Shown here: positions 25,014 to 32,356 of the stretch, piece after piece
Numbering within the stretch: the stretch's first letter is position 1
Layout: each line of letters begins with the position of its first letter
Source: Methylomicrobium sp035916875
Lineage (GTDB): Bacteria; Pseudomonadota; Gammaproteobacteria; Methylococcales; Methylomonadaceae
Direction: 5' to 3'
Length of the DNA stretch: 64,000 bases
Assembly (NCBI RefSeq): GCF_035916875.1
Contig: NZ_JAXUHN010000092.1
Coordinates: 62,001-126,000, forward strand
Notes under the pieces: generated by a model
The model's database searches: none
Told to the model about the DNA's origin: nothing
Seen by the model: the letters and a program-made list of their open reading frames with translations, nothing else
Translations under genes and position numbers: made by a program

Positions 25014-26234
25014 CTACCAGCAGGGCTTGCCTTTCGCGAGAGACGGCAAATCGTCACGCAGCCCCATCGCATAACGGTTGAAGTAGCTCTTCAATAATTC
25101 GGTATGGTTGATCACCCTCATACCCGCCGAACGCAATCCGGTCAGTTCGGCGCTTTGTATTCCAAAGGTTCTGTTCAACACATCCATGCTACCCATCATG
25201 ATCAGATTGTCGCCTTTGCGCCAGCGTTCGTATCGGCGCAGTAAGCTGCATCCCGCTAACGATCGCTGCTCGCGCCGGGTCTCCAAAATGATCTCGGCGA
25301 TGGCGGCCGCATCCAGCAGCCCGGCGTTCGCGCCTTGTCCTGCCAAGGGATGCATCACATGCGCCGCATCGCCGACCAGCGCGAGGTGCTCGGCGGTATA
25401 GCCGTTCGCGTATTGGAAGCGCAGAGGAAAAGCCGCGCGCGGACCGACCGCGAGCATATCGCCGAGCAAGCCAGCCGATGCCTGCTCCAGCACTGCTAAA
25501 AAGTCAGCGTCGGACAAGGCCAGATACACCTTGGCCGTATCCGAGCGCAAGGTCCAGACGATCGAACATTGGCCGTTCGCGAGCGGCAAAAATGCCAAAG
25601 GTCCTTCATCCAGAAAGCGTTGCCAGGCGGTCGCGCGATGACTCAGTTCGGTGGATACCGTCGCGACCAAGCCGTGCTGTCCATAGTCCCAGCCGGTTAC
25701 GCCGATGCCTGCCAACGCACGCAACGCCGAATCGTGGCCGTCGGCCGCGATGACCAGGTCGGCTGCAAAAATTTGTCCATTGTCGAGACGCAGTCGCACG
25801 CCTTCCGCATCGGTCTCCATCTCGGCGACTTTGGCCGGCGTAATACACACTACGCTATCCAGGGTAGAGAGCACGTCCCATAACGCTGCGACCGTAACCC
25901 GGTTTTCGACGATATGCCCAAGCTCGTTATACTCGGTGTCCGCGCAGTCGAAATGCAGTTCGCCGCCTCCACGCGCATCAAACACGCGCATTTCACGGTA
26001 AGCCGAAACGTCGCGCCGCGCCATGCCGGGCCAAGCGCCGAGCTGTTCCAACATTAGCCGGGAGGCGCGGGTCAAGGCGGATACGCGAATGTCGAGCGGC
26101 ACCGGCGGCCACTGGCGTGCCGGCTCGGCTTTGTCGAGCAACGCCACCCGGACGCCGCCATGTCCGAGCGCGCAGGCCACGGCCGCGCCGACCATGCCGC
26201 CGCCGACCACGATCACTTCGAAACGTTCGTTCAT
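25014..26234 (-). CDS. ubiI: FAD-dependent ubiquinone hydroxylase, UbiI/VisC type
   Basis: 406 residues from ATG 26234. Flavin monooxygenase of the UbiH/I/F family: N-terminal dinucleotide fold VIVVGGGMVGAAVACALGHG, then the DG motif (DLVIAADGHDSALR) and the GD motif (LALVGDAAHVMHPLAGQGANAGLLD). In ubiquinone synthesis these enzymes hydroxylate the ring; UbiI acts at C5. The assignment to UbiI rather than UbiF rests on position directly after ubiH, as in E. coli (ubiH-visC). It is separated from ubiH by 4 bases. Confidence 0.85.
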   Translation of the reverse strand: MNERFEVIVVGGGMVGAAVACALGHGGVRVALLDKAEPARQWPPVPLDIRVSALTRASRLMLEQLGAWPGMARRDVSAYREMRVFDARGGGELHFDCADTEYNELGHIVENRVTVAALWDVLSTLDSVVCITPAKVAEMETDAEGVRLRLDNGQIFAADLVIAADGHDSALRALAGIGVTGWDYGQHGLVATVSTELSHRATAWQRFLDEGPLAFLPLANGQCSIVWTLRSDTAKVYLALSDADFLAVLEQASAGLLGDMLAVGPRAAFPLRFQYANGYTAEHLALVGDAAHVMHPLAGQGANAGLLDAAAIAEIILETRREQRSLAGCSLLRRYERWRKGDNLIMMGSMDVLNRTFGIQSAELTGLRSAGMRVINHTELLKSYFNRYAMGLRDDLPSLAKGKPCW

Positions 26235-26238
26235 CGGG

Positions 26239-27450
26239 TTACCTCCGCGCGCCGAGGCGAGGCAAACGGGTGGACAGCCCCATCGCATGCCGGGATAGCA
26301 ATGATTTGGCCGCCGGAATTTGATCAAGCAGGCATAAACCGGCGTTTCTGGCTGCCGCAAGCGGCAGCCATTCGTTCGAGAATATGTGGATCAGTTGATC
26401 GGTAAAGCGGATCGTGCGGTCATGATCCTGACGCCGAGACTCGGCATAGGCATTCAACAGCGCCGCATCGCCGATGTCTCCGCCTTGCGCGTGTTGCCCG
26501 ATCAACGTTTCGGCCAGCGCCGTAACATCGCGCAAACCGAGATTGAAACCTTGTCCTGCGACCGGATGCAATTGATGCGCCGCATTGCCGATGATCACCG
26601 CGCGCCCTTCGGTCATCCGCTCGGCGCGAATCAATGTAAGCGGGAATGCCCGGCGCGGCGCGGACAGGGCCAATTCGCCGAGCCGGTAGCCGAAACAGTT
26701 TTGCAATTCGGCGATGAAATCGGCCTCGTTCGCCGAAAGCAGAGACTCGGCGTCTTCCTTGCAGCGCGTCCAGACCACCGCGGAATGTCGTTCGCCGATC
26801 GGTAACAGGGCCAACGGCCCCGACGCGGTAAAGCGCTCATAGGCGGTCAAATGATTGGGCAGTGAGGATTGGACCGTGGTGACCAGCGCGGTCTGGCCGT
26901 AGTCGCTCACCCGCTGCTCGATGTCGAGCAGTTTGCGCACCGAGGACAGGCCGCCGTCGGCTCCTACCAAAAGCCTTGCGGAAACGGTCGCCGGCGCGTC
27001 GCCGAGTTTCAGGCTGACGCCGATCTCCTGCGTTCCGGAATGCAGCCCCGCGACCCGCGCCGGACAAAACCGCTCGATGTTCAGGGCTTCTACGCGTTCG
27101 GCGACATGGCCTTCCAGATCGCGCGCGGTAATCACATAACCCAGGGCTTTGACGTTTTCCTGTTCGGCCGACAGCCGGGCTTTGCCGAAATGGCCGCGAT
27201 CGGAGACATGAATCGTTTTGATCGGCGTCGCGGCCTGTTTGATGCCTTGCCAGGCGCCCAATGCGTCGAGCATCGTGACCGTGCCGGCCGCCAGCGCCAG
27301 CGCGCGGTCGCCGGCGGCGGACGCCTGTTGCTGCGTGCGCGTGTTCGCCTCGATGATCGCGAGCCTCAGGCCCGAACCCTGTAGCGCCAGCGCCAGACAA
27401 TTACCCGCCAGCCCGCCGCCGGCGATCAGCAGATCGTATTCCTGCTGCAT
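26239..27450 (-). CDS. ubiH: 2-octaprenyl-6-methoxyphenol hydroxylase UbiH
   Basis: 403 residues from ATG 27450, sharing one base with the pepP stop (TGATG). Family motifs: DLLIAGGGLAGNCLALALQG, LLVGADGGLSSVRKLL, and AVIIGNAAHQLHPVAGQGFNLGLRD (GN in place of the common GD, as often in UbiH). It introduces a ring hydroxyl (C1) in aerobic ubiquinone biosynthesis. It lies in the pepP-ubiH-ubiI gene string typical of gammaproteobacteria. Confidence 0.88.
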   Translation of the reverse strand: MQQEYDLLIAGGGLAGNCLALALQGSGLRLAIIEANTRTQQQASAAGDRALALAAGTVTMLDALGAWQGIKQAATPIKTIHVSDRGHFGKARLSAEQENVKALGYVITARDLEGHVAERVEALNIERFCPARVAGLHSGTQEIGVSLKLGDAPATVSARLLVGADGGLSSVRKLLDIEQRVSDYGQTALVTTVQSSLPNHLTAYERFTASGPLALLPIGERHSAVVWTRCKEDAESLLSANEADFIAELQNCFGYRLGELALSAPRRAFPLTLIRAERMTEGRAVIIGNAAHQLHPVAGQGFNLGLRDVTALAETLIGQHAQGGDIGDAALLNAYAESRRQDHDRTIRFTDQLIHIFSNEWLPLAAARNAGLCLLDQIPAAKSLLSRHAMGLSTRLPRLGARR

Positions 27451-28760
27451 CAGGCGGCCTGCATCAAGGCTTCGATCTCGGCGATCGATTTCGGCACCGC
27501 GGAGGTCAGGCATTCATAACCGCCGGCGGTGACCAGGATGTCGTCTTCAATGCGGATGCCGATGCCGCGCCATTTTTCCTCGACCTTATCGTAATCGGCG
27601 GGAATGTAAATCCCCGGCTCGACGGTCAGCACCATGCCCGGCTCCAGCAATCGCCATTCCTGATCGACCTTGTAATCGCCGACATCGTGCACGTCCATGC
27701 CGAGCCAGTGACCGATCCGGTGCATGAAAAACGGCTTGTATTTTTCGTCCTTGATCAGTTTTTTGACCTTGCCCTTCAATAGGCCGAGTTCTACCAGACC
27801 TTTGGTTATCATTTCGACCGACGCGTCGTGCGCTGCGTTCCAGGGCAGGCCGGGCTTGATCTGTTCGAGAGCGGCTGCCTGCGCATCGAGCACCAGTTGA
27901 TAAAGCTGTTTTTGCGGTTCGCTGAAACGCCCCGATACCGGAAAGGTACGGGTGATGTCGGCCGCGTAATGATCGCACTCCGCGCCCGCATCGATCAGCA
28001 GCAAATCGCCGCTCTTCAGCACATCCTTGTTTTCGGTGTAATGCAGCACGCAGGCGTTCTTGCCGCCGGCGACTATGCTCGGGTAGGCGACGTGGCGCAA
28101 ACCGTCCTGGTAAAACTGGTACAGCAATTCCGCCTCGATCTGATACTCGTGCATACCTGGCTTGCAGACCTGCATTGCCTTCCTATGCGCATGCGCGGAC
28201 ACTTCGGCCGCTCGCCGCATCAGTTTGAGTTCGGCCGGGCTTTTGAACAGGCGCATCTCGTGCAGAATATGTTCGAGCGTCACCAACTCGCCCGGCGCAC
28301 TGACACCTCTGCGGGACTGATCGCGCAGATGATTGATCCATTCCAGCAGGCTATGATCGAGTTCGGGGTTGCGGCCCATCGGGTAAAACACCTTGCCTTT
28401 GTTTTCGAGCATGCCGGGCAGGATTTCATCGAGATCGTCGATCGGAAACGAGTCGTCGGCCTCGTAATGCCCGACTGCGCCTTCGAGTCCCGCGTGCGCG
28501 CCTTCCCACAAGGCCTTGGTCTCGTCGTACTCTCGGCAGAACAGGATGTATTCGCCCTGTTCGCGGCCGGGGATGAATACCGCCAGCGCTTCGGGTTCAT
28601 TGAAACCGGTCAGGTAATAAAAATCGCTATCCTGCCGGTACGGGTAGTGGACGTCGCGGTTGCGGACGCTCTCCGCTGCGCTGCCGATCAGCGCGATATT
28701 GCCTTTGCCGATGCGCTGCATTAATTGCTTGCGCCGCTTTTTAAATTCACTTTGTTTCAT
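27450..28760 (-). CDS. pepP: Xaa-Pro aminopeptidase PepP
   Basis: A 436-residue pita-bread metallopeptidase that removes an N-terminal residue linked to proline. The N-terminal creatinase-like domain (RNRDVHYPYRQDSDFYYLTGF) is followed by the catalytic domain with metal ligands in DAGAECDHYAADITRTFP, HRIGHWLGMDVHD, TVEPGIYIP and GIGIRIEDDILV. Length is usual for the family. It sits 15 bases after ygfB. Confidence 0.95.
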   Translation of the reverse strand: MKQSEFKKRRKQLMQRIGKGNIALIGSAAESVRNRDVHYPYRQDSDFYYLTGFNEPEALAVFIPGREQGEYILFCREYDETKALWEGAHAGLEGAVGHYEADDSFPIDDLDEILPGMLENKGKVFYPMGRNPELDHSLLEWINHLRDQSRRGVSAPGELVTLEHILHEMRLFKSPAELKLMRRAAEVSAHAHRKAMQVCKPGMHEYQIEAELLYQFYQDGLRHVAYPSIVAGGKNACVLHYTENKDVLKSGDLLLIDAGAECDHYAADITRTFPVSGRFSEPQKQLYQLVLDAQAAALEQIKPGLPWNAAHDASVEMITKGLVELGLLKGKVKKLIKDEKYKPFFMHRIGHWLGMDVHDVGDYKVDQEWRLLEPGMVLTVEPGIYIPADYDKVEEKWRGIGIRIEDDILVTAGGYECLTSAVPKSIAEIEALMQAA

Positions 28761-28774
28761 GCTCGGTTTGCCTG

Positions 28775-29296
28775 TTAATGAATTCTGGTGCGCCCATTCG
28801 AGCTGAATTCGGCGCGCAACAATAATACCGCGGTGCGTAAATATTCGGTGATTTCGATGAGCGCCGCTTCGTCTTCCTCACCCTCGGCTTCCGGGTCCAG
28901 TTTGGTGAATTCGGCGATGTCCCGGAGAATTTCAGTGGCTTGGCCGGATTGTTCGGCGCCCTGATTCAGGGCGCCGACACCGAACAGGAAGCCCTGGCAC
29001 CAGTCGATTAGGGCGATGATCTGCTCGCGGAGCGGCGCGTCATCCTCGGGCAGGAACGGTTCAAAGTCATAGTCGTCGCTTTCTAGAGACTCCTTGGTTT
29101 CCTCAAACAGTCGGGAAAGGATCCGCGATTGCTCGCTATTCGGTTCCTCATCCCCTTCAAATAATTGTTTGATCCACGCGCTGCTTTGCGCTCGTGCGTT
29201 CATGCACAACATGCCGGCCGCCAGACCGTGCGCTTCCGCGGCCGAGTTGACCGCGTCTTTGCGCGTAAAGAAATTGTCGATATGCTGATAGGTCAT
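28775..29296 (-). CDS. UPF0149 family protein YgfB
   Basis: A 173-residue, acidic, mostly helical protein of the YgfB/YecA family, with recognisable AEAHGLAAGMLC near residue 20 and LIDWCQGFLFGVG around residue 98. YgfB of Pseudomonas affects ampDh3 expression through AlpA, but no general function is established. It heads the ygfB-pepP-ubiH-ubiI operon. Its ATG (29296) overlaps that of a short divergent ORF. Confidence 0.9.
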   Translation of the reverse strand: MTYQHIDNFFTRKDAVNSAAEAHGLAAGMLCMNARAQSSAWIKQLFEGDEEPNSEQSRILSRLFEETKESLESDDYDFEPFLPEDDAPLREQIIALIDWCQGFLFGVGALNQGAEQSGQATEILRDIAEFTKLDPEAEGEEDEAALIEITEYLRTAVLLLRAEFSSNGRTRIH

Positions 29297-29420
29297 GAGT
29301 CGATTAAATTTGGATGAGTATCTTTATGCTATCACCGAAAATCAGAAAATGCCGATAAATGCGCTGCTCGCCGAGTCTGCCGAGGCATTACAACAATGCA
29401 AAAAATGCCCGGTTTTGTAA
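29295..29420 (+). CDS. Possible 41-residue protein with CxxC
   Basis: ATG 29295 starts in the same CATG as the divergent ygfB start. The ORF reads MSRLNLDEYLYAITENQK and ends EALQQCKKCPVL. It is helical in appearance and has a C-terminal CKKC. Base usage resembles the neighbouring genes. No good ribosome site is present and I know no family for it. It could be a real short protein or a chance ORF. Confidence 0.35.
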   Translation: MSRLNLDEYLYAITENQKMPINALLAESAEALQQCKKCPVL

Positions 29421-29431
29421 GCGCGCCCATC

Positions 29432-29461
29432 TTACCGATACCTGCTCAATATGTGTATAAT
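29432..29461 (+). promoter_or_regulatory. Probable promoter of the 29575 gene and zapA
   Basis: A perfect -10 TATAAT at 29456-29461 with a weak -35 (TTACCG) 18 bases upstream. It lies about 115 bases before the 29575 start codon. Confidence 0.5.
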
Positions 29462-29574
29462 GTAGGATGCTAACGGTAACTAATTGATGTGCGTTCATTT
29501 TAGCAGAAAGCCTTTTGCGATGATGCGCGGCAGTAAAACATCTCTTAACACCCTTAATCCCAAGCTCAGACGAC

Positions 29575-29799
29575 ATGAATACTAATACCAATCAATCCCT
29601 GGAATTGAAAGAGCTTGAAGAAAAGCTGGACTTGCTGATCGAACAATTTAATGCCGTCAAAAACGAAAATCATTCGTTGAAAATCAAACAAGAAGCCTTG
29701 GTCAAGGAAAAAGCCAAACTGATCGAAAAAACCACGCAGGCCCGGATTCGCGTCGAAGCGATGATTTCTCGCCTGAAAGCAATGGAACACGGTTCATGA
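29575..29799 (+). CDS. Short coiled-coil protein upstream of ZapA
   Basis: A 74-residue protein that is almost entirely coiled coil (LELKELEEKLDLLIEQFNAV; EALVKEKAKLIEKTTQARIR). It belongs to the small conserved gammaproteobacterial group found just before zapA. Its size and heptads recall ZapB, and a role in the division ring is plausible but inferred. The stop overlaps the zapA start by 4 bases (ATGA). Confidence 0.8.
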   Translation: MNTNTNQSLELKELEEKLDLLIEQFNAVKNENHSLKIKQEALVKEKAKLIEKTTQARIRVEAMISRLKAMEHGS

Positions 29800-30095
29800 A
29801 CATGGTTAAAAGGGAAGCGGTTGTCCTGAATATCATGGGCAAGGAATATAAAATCGCCTGTGAACCGCAGGAGCGCCAGGGCCTGATCGATTCGGCCCAG
29901 AAATTGGACAAACAAATGCGTTTAATCCGCGACTCGGGAAAGGTCAACGGTCCCGACCGGATCGCGGTGATGGCCGCGTTGAACCTTGTGCACGAACTTT
30001 CTACCTTGAAAAATCAAAATGATAGCTTGTCTTTGAGCTTCGGCGCGGCTCTCGCCGACCTGGTTAAAAAGATAGAAAACGTTTTGGAAAATTGA
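29796..30095 (+). CDS. zapA: Cell division protein ZapA
   Basis: A 99-residue ZapA, which bundles FtsZ filaments at mid-cell. The N-terminal beta part (VVLNIMGKEYKIACEPQERQ) and the long C-terminal helix (PDRIAVMAALNLVHELSTLK) are both typical. Starts are possible at ATG 29796 (overlapping the upstream stop) or ATG 29802. It is followed by the 6S RNA gene, the usual gammaproteobacterial arrangement. Confidence 0.93.
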   Translation: MNMVKREAVVLNIMGKEYKIACEPQERQGLIDSAQKLDKQMRLIRDSGKVNGPDRIAVMAALNLVHELSTLKNQNDSLSLSFGAALADLVKKIENVLEN

Positions 30096-30115
30096 TAAAC
30101 GCGCTAGAATAGTGC

Positions 30116-30303
30116 CCTGTATCTCCTGCAGCGTTCGAAATGTATTGGGTGTTTCCTGAACCTATATTTACCCCGGGGGCGAACATCCGGCAATGGTGAG
30201 CATGCCCGTACTTTTCGGGAAGCCTGATTTACCGATCCAGCCTCCACTTGAACCATCGGTTCAAGGACGAAAATACATTACGGCGCAGGCGGGAGATGCA
30301 TTA
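30116..30303 (+). ncRNA. ssrS: 6S RNA (SsrS)
   Basis: About 185 bases directly after zapA. Conserved 6S features are visible: closing stem ATCTCCTGC near the 5' end pairing with GCGGGAGAT near 30290-30298; the GGTGAGCATGCCCGTA segment followed by CGGGAAGCCTGA; and the CTTGAACCATCGGTTCAAGG hairpin at about 30246-30265. A -10 TAGAAT at 30105-30110 places the start near 30116. 6S RNA mimics an open promoter and traps sigma-70 RNA polymerase in stationary phase. The exact ends are approximate. Confidence 0.93.
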
Positions 30304-30600
30304 CCTCTCATATGGTGCCGGCCAAGATCGGCACGATGCCGGCAATCGGTGCCCTTACCATTCGAGCTTGACTGCATTTATCGTTCCGATATATATCAAC
30401 GCATTGACCGATTTTCTGGCAAATCCGAAGCGGATGTCGCTTTCATCCCGTGTCAATCAGCATCCTCTTGATTCCAGGCTTTGCCACGCGGCGAGCATGC
30501 CGGCGCGCCTCCAAAGTATCGACCGCCGTTTGGCAATTCGATCAACCAAACTTCGGGCGGGGTTGATCTCTTTGGGATAGCAACTGATTGCGCCGAAGCC
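30304..30600. other. Gap after 6S RNA without a recognised gene
   Basis: Nearly 300 bases. In many gammaproteobacteria the next gene is fau/ygfA (5-formyltetrahydrofolate cyclo-ligase), but no such ORF is present. Plus-strand ORFs that run through it start inside the 6S RNA and lack coding character. GCCGGCCAAGATCGGCACGATGCC near 30317 can fold into a hairpin that may end the 6S precursor. Confidence 0.4.
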
Positions 30601-31029
30601 TTATACTCCGGCTACAAATCCCGCCGCCTCGATCCCCGAGATCGCGCAGCGCTCGTCCTGGTCCGACACATCGCCGCTGATGCCGATCGCGCCGATCAAC
30701 TGATTGTCCTTGTCGCGAATCAGCACGCCGCCCGGCACCGGCATCACTTTGCCCTGTGACAGCGTGATCAATGAATTCATGAAATCCGGCCGCTGCACCG
30801 CAACGCCTGCCAGGCTTCTCGATGAGACGCCCATGCTGACCGCGCCCCAGGCCTTCGCAGTCGCGATTTCCTGACGGATCATGCTGGCGCCGTCTTCCCG
30901 CTGCATCGCTTTCAAATGCCCGGCCGCGTCGAGCACCACCACGGTCAACGGCGCCATTTTCAATTCTCTGGCCTTCGCTATCGCAGTCTGTATAATCAGG
31001 TTGGCTTTTTCCAACGTCAGTATGTGCAT
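30601..31029 (-). CDS. GlcG/HbpS-family protein
   Basis: A 142-residue protein of the GlcG/HbpS (DUF336) family, whose members bind heme or accompany glycolate and diol metabolism. Typical are the N-terminal LTLEKANLIIQTAIAKA, the central VVVLDAAGHLKAMQRED and the C-terminal PVPGGVLIRDKDNQLIGAIGISGD. The substrate cannot be told from sequence. It is transcribed just after tesA, with a 3-base gap between the tesA stop and this start. Confidence 0.85.
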   Translation of the reverse strand: MHILTLEKANLIIQTAIAKARELKMAPLTVVVLDAAGHLKAMQREDGASMIRQEIATAKAWGAVSMGVSSRSLAGVAVQRPDFMNSLITLSQGKVMPVPGGVLIRDKDNQLIGAIGISGDVSDQDERCAISGIEAAGFVAGV

Positions 31030-31032
31030 CCT

Positions 31033-31659
31033 TCAATCTCTTTTTTCAGGTAATAGTTTGAGTAAAGGCAATAAATGCCGCCAAATTTTGTCCGCAATCA
31101 GCGGCTGCGCTTTTGCATTCGGATGCAGGCCGTCCGGCTGCATCAGTTCCTTGACCAGGGCGATATCGCCAAGGATGAACGGAATCGCCGGCGCTGCCAT
31201 TTCCCGGGATAATTCATCGTACACATTATAAATCATATCGATATAGCGTTTACCGTAATTCGGAGGAATGGTCATGCTGAGCAATAACACCTTTGCGCCT
31301 GAGGCCTTACTGCGGCGTATCATTTCGGCCAGATTGCGCTTCAGCTCGGCGGGAGGTAAGCCGCGCAAGCCGTCATTCGCGCCGAGTTCGATGATCACGA
31401 TGGCTGGCTTTTGCTCGTCCAGAATGCGGTCGATGCGGGCAAGGCCGCCGGCGCTGGTTTCGCCGCTGATGCTTTCGTTATGGATGCTGGTCTTGCCGCC
31501 GGCCTTTTGTAATCGGGATGCCAGCAATTGCACCCAGCCTTGTTCGACTTCGATGCCGTAAGCGGCGCTGATGCTGTCACCCAGCACCACGACCGTTTCG
31601 GCCTGTACAGCGATGGAAAATAATGCCACACCCAGCCATAAACACAATCTCGACCCCAT
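31033..31659 (-). CDS. tesA: Periplasmic SGNH esterase TesA (thioesterase I / arylesterase)
   Basis: 208 residues from ATG 31659, with signal peptide to about A20. SGNH hydrolase blocks: VVLGDSISAAYG (Ser), SISGETSAGG (Gly), IELGANDGLRG (Asn) and DGLHPNAKAQ (Asp/His). It hydrolyses acyl-CoA, lysophospholipids and esters in the periplasm. ATG 31692 would give a longer leader. It is divergent from ybbA-ybbP, as in E. coli, and their start regions overlap. Confidence 0.92.
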   Translation of the reverse strand: MGSRLCLWLGVALFSIAVQAETVVVLGDSISAAYGIEVEQGWVQLLASRLQKAGGKTSIHNESISGETSAGGLARIDRILDEQKPAIVIIELGANDGLRGLPPAELKRNLAEMIRRSKASGAKVLLLSMTIPPNYGKRYIDMIYNVYDELSREMAAPAIPFILGDIALVKELMQPDGLHPNAKAQPLIADKIWRHLLPLLKLLPEKRD

Positions 31660-31684
31660 GAAAAATCCGCTCAACGAATCAATA

Positions 31685-32356
31685 ATGGACATTATCGTAA
31701 CAGAAAACCTAAGCAAATCGGTCACGACTTCCGAGGGTGTTTTGCACATCCTGTCGTCGATCGATTTACGGATCAAGGCAGGCGAAAGCGTCGCGATCAC
31801 CGGGGAATCCGGTTCCGGCAAATCGACCCTGATCGGTCTTTTGGCCGGACTCGACACGCCCAGTGCCGGAACTATCCTGCTGGACGGCCGATCTCTCACA
31901 AAACTGGATGAAGATGGCCGCGCCCTGGTCCGTAACGAATTGATCGGCTTCATGTTTCAGTCGTTTCAATTACTGCCCGGCCTGACCGCGCTCGAAAATG
32001 TGATGCTGCCGCTCGAACTGAAAGGCGACTATCATGCCGAAACGCACGCCCGCGAATGGCTCGACCGGGTCGGGCTCGCCGGGCGTTTAACGCATACGCC
32101 GAAGCAGCTTTCCGGCGGCGAACAGCAGCGCGTGGCGCTGGCAAGGGCATTTGCGACCCGCCCTAGGATTTTGTTCGCGGACGAGCCGACCGGTAACCTC
32201 GACAGTCAAACCGGCGCGACAGTGATCGATCTGTTGTTTGATCTTAACAGGGAAAACCGCACCACACTGCTTTTGGTCACCCACGACGCGGCGCTGGCGG
32301 GGCGCTGCGAGCGTGCGATCCGGCTCGCCGCTGGGAGACAACTATGCACCGACTGA
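31685..32356 (+). CDS. ybbA: ABC transporter ATP-binding protein YbbA
   Basis: 223 residues from ATG 31685 (MDIIVTENLSKSV), which matches the family N-terminus; ATG 31658 is possible. Walker A residues 40-47 (GESGSGKS), signature LSGGEQQRVALARAF, Walker B ILFADEPTGNLD and switch VTHDAAL. LolD-like subfamily. It pairs with the YbbP permease, whose start overlaps its end by 13 bases. The role in E. coli is linked to ester or toxic-lipid export but is not firmly known. Confidence 0.92.
   Translation: MDIIVTENLSKSVTTSEGVLHILSSIDLRIKAGESVAITGESGSGKSTLIGLLAGLDTPSAGTILLDGRSLTKLDEDGRALVRNELIGFMFQSFQLLPGLTALENVMLPLELKGDYHAETHAREWLDRVGLAGRLTHTPKQLSGGEQQRVALARAFATRPRILFADEPTGNLDSQTGATVIDLLFDLNRENRTTLLLVTHDAALAGRCERAIRLAAGRQLCTD

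Noticed and set aside
30193..30580. Plus-strand open frames running through 30193-30580
   Set aside because: They start inside the 6S RNA and have no coding character or family resemblance.
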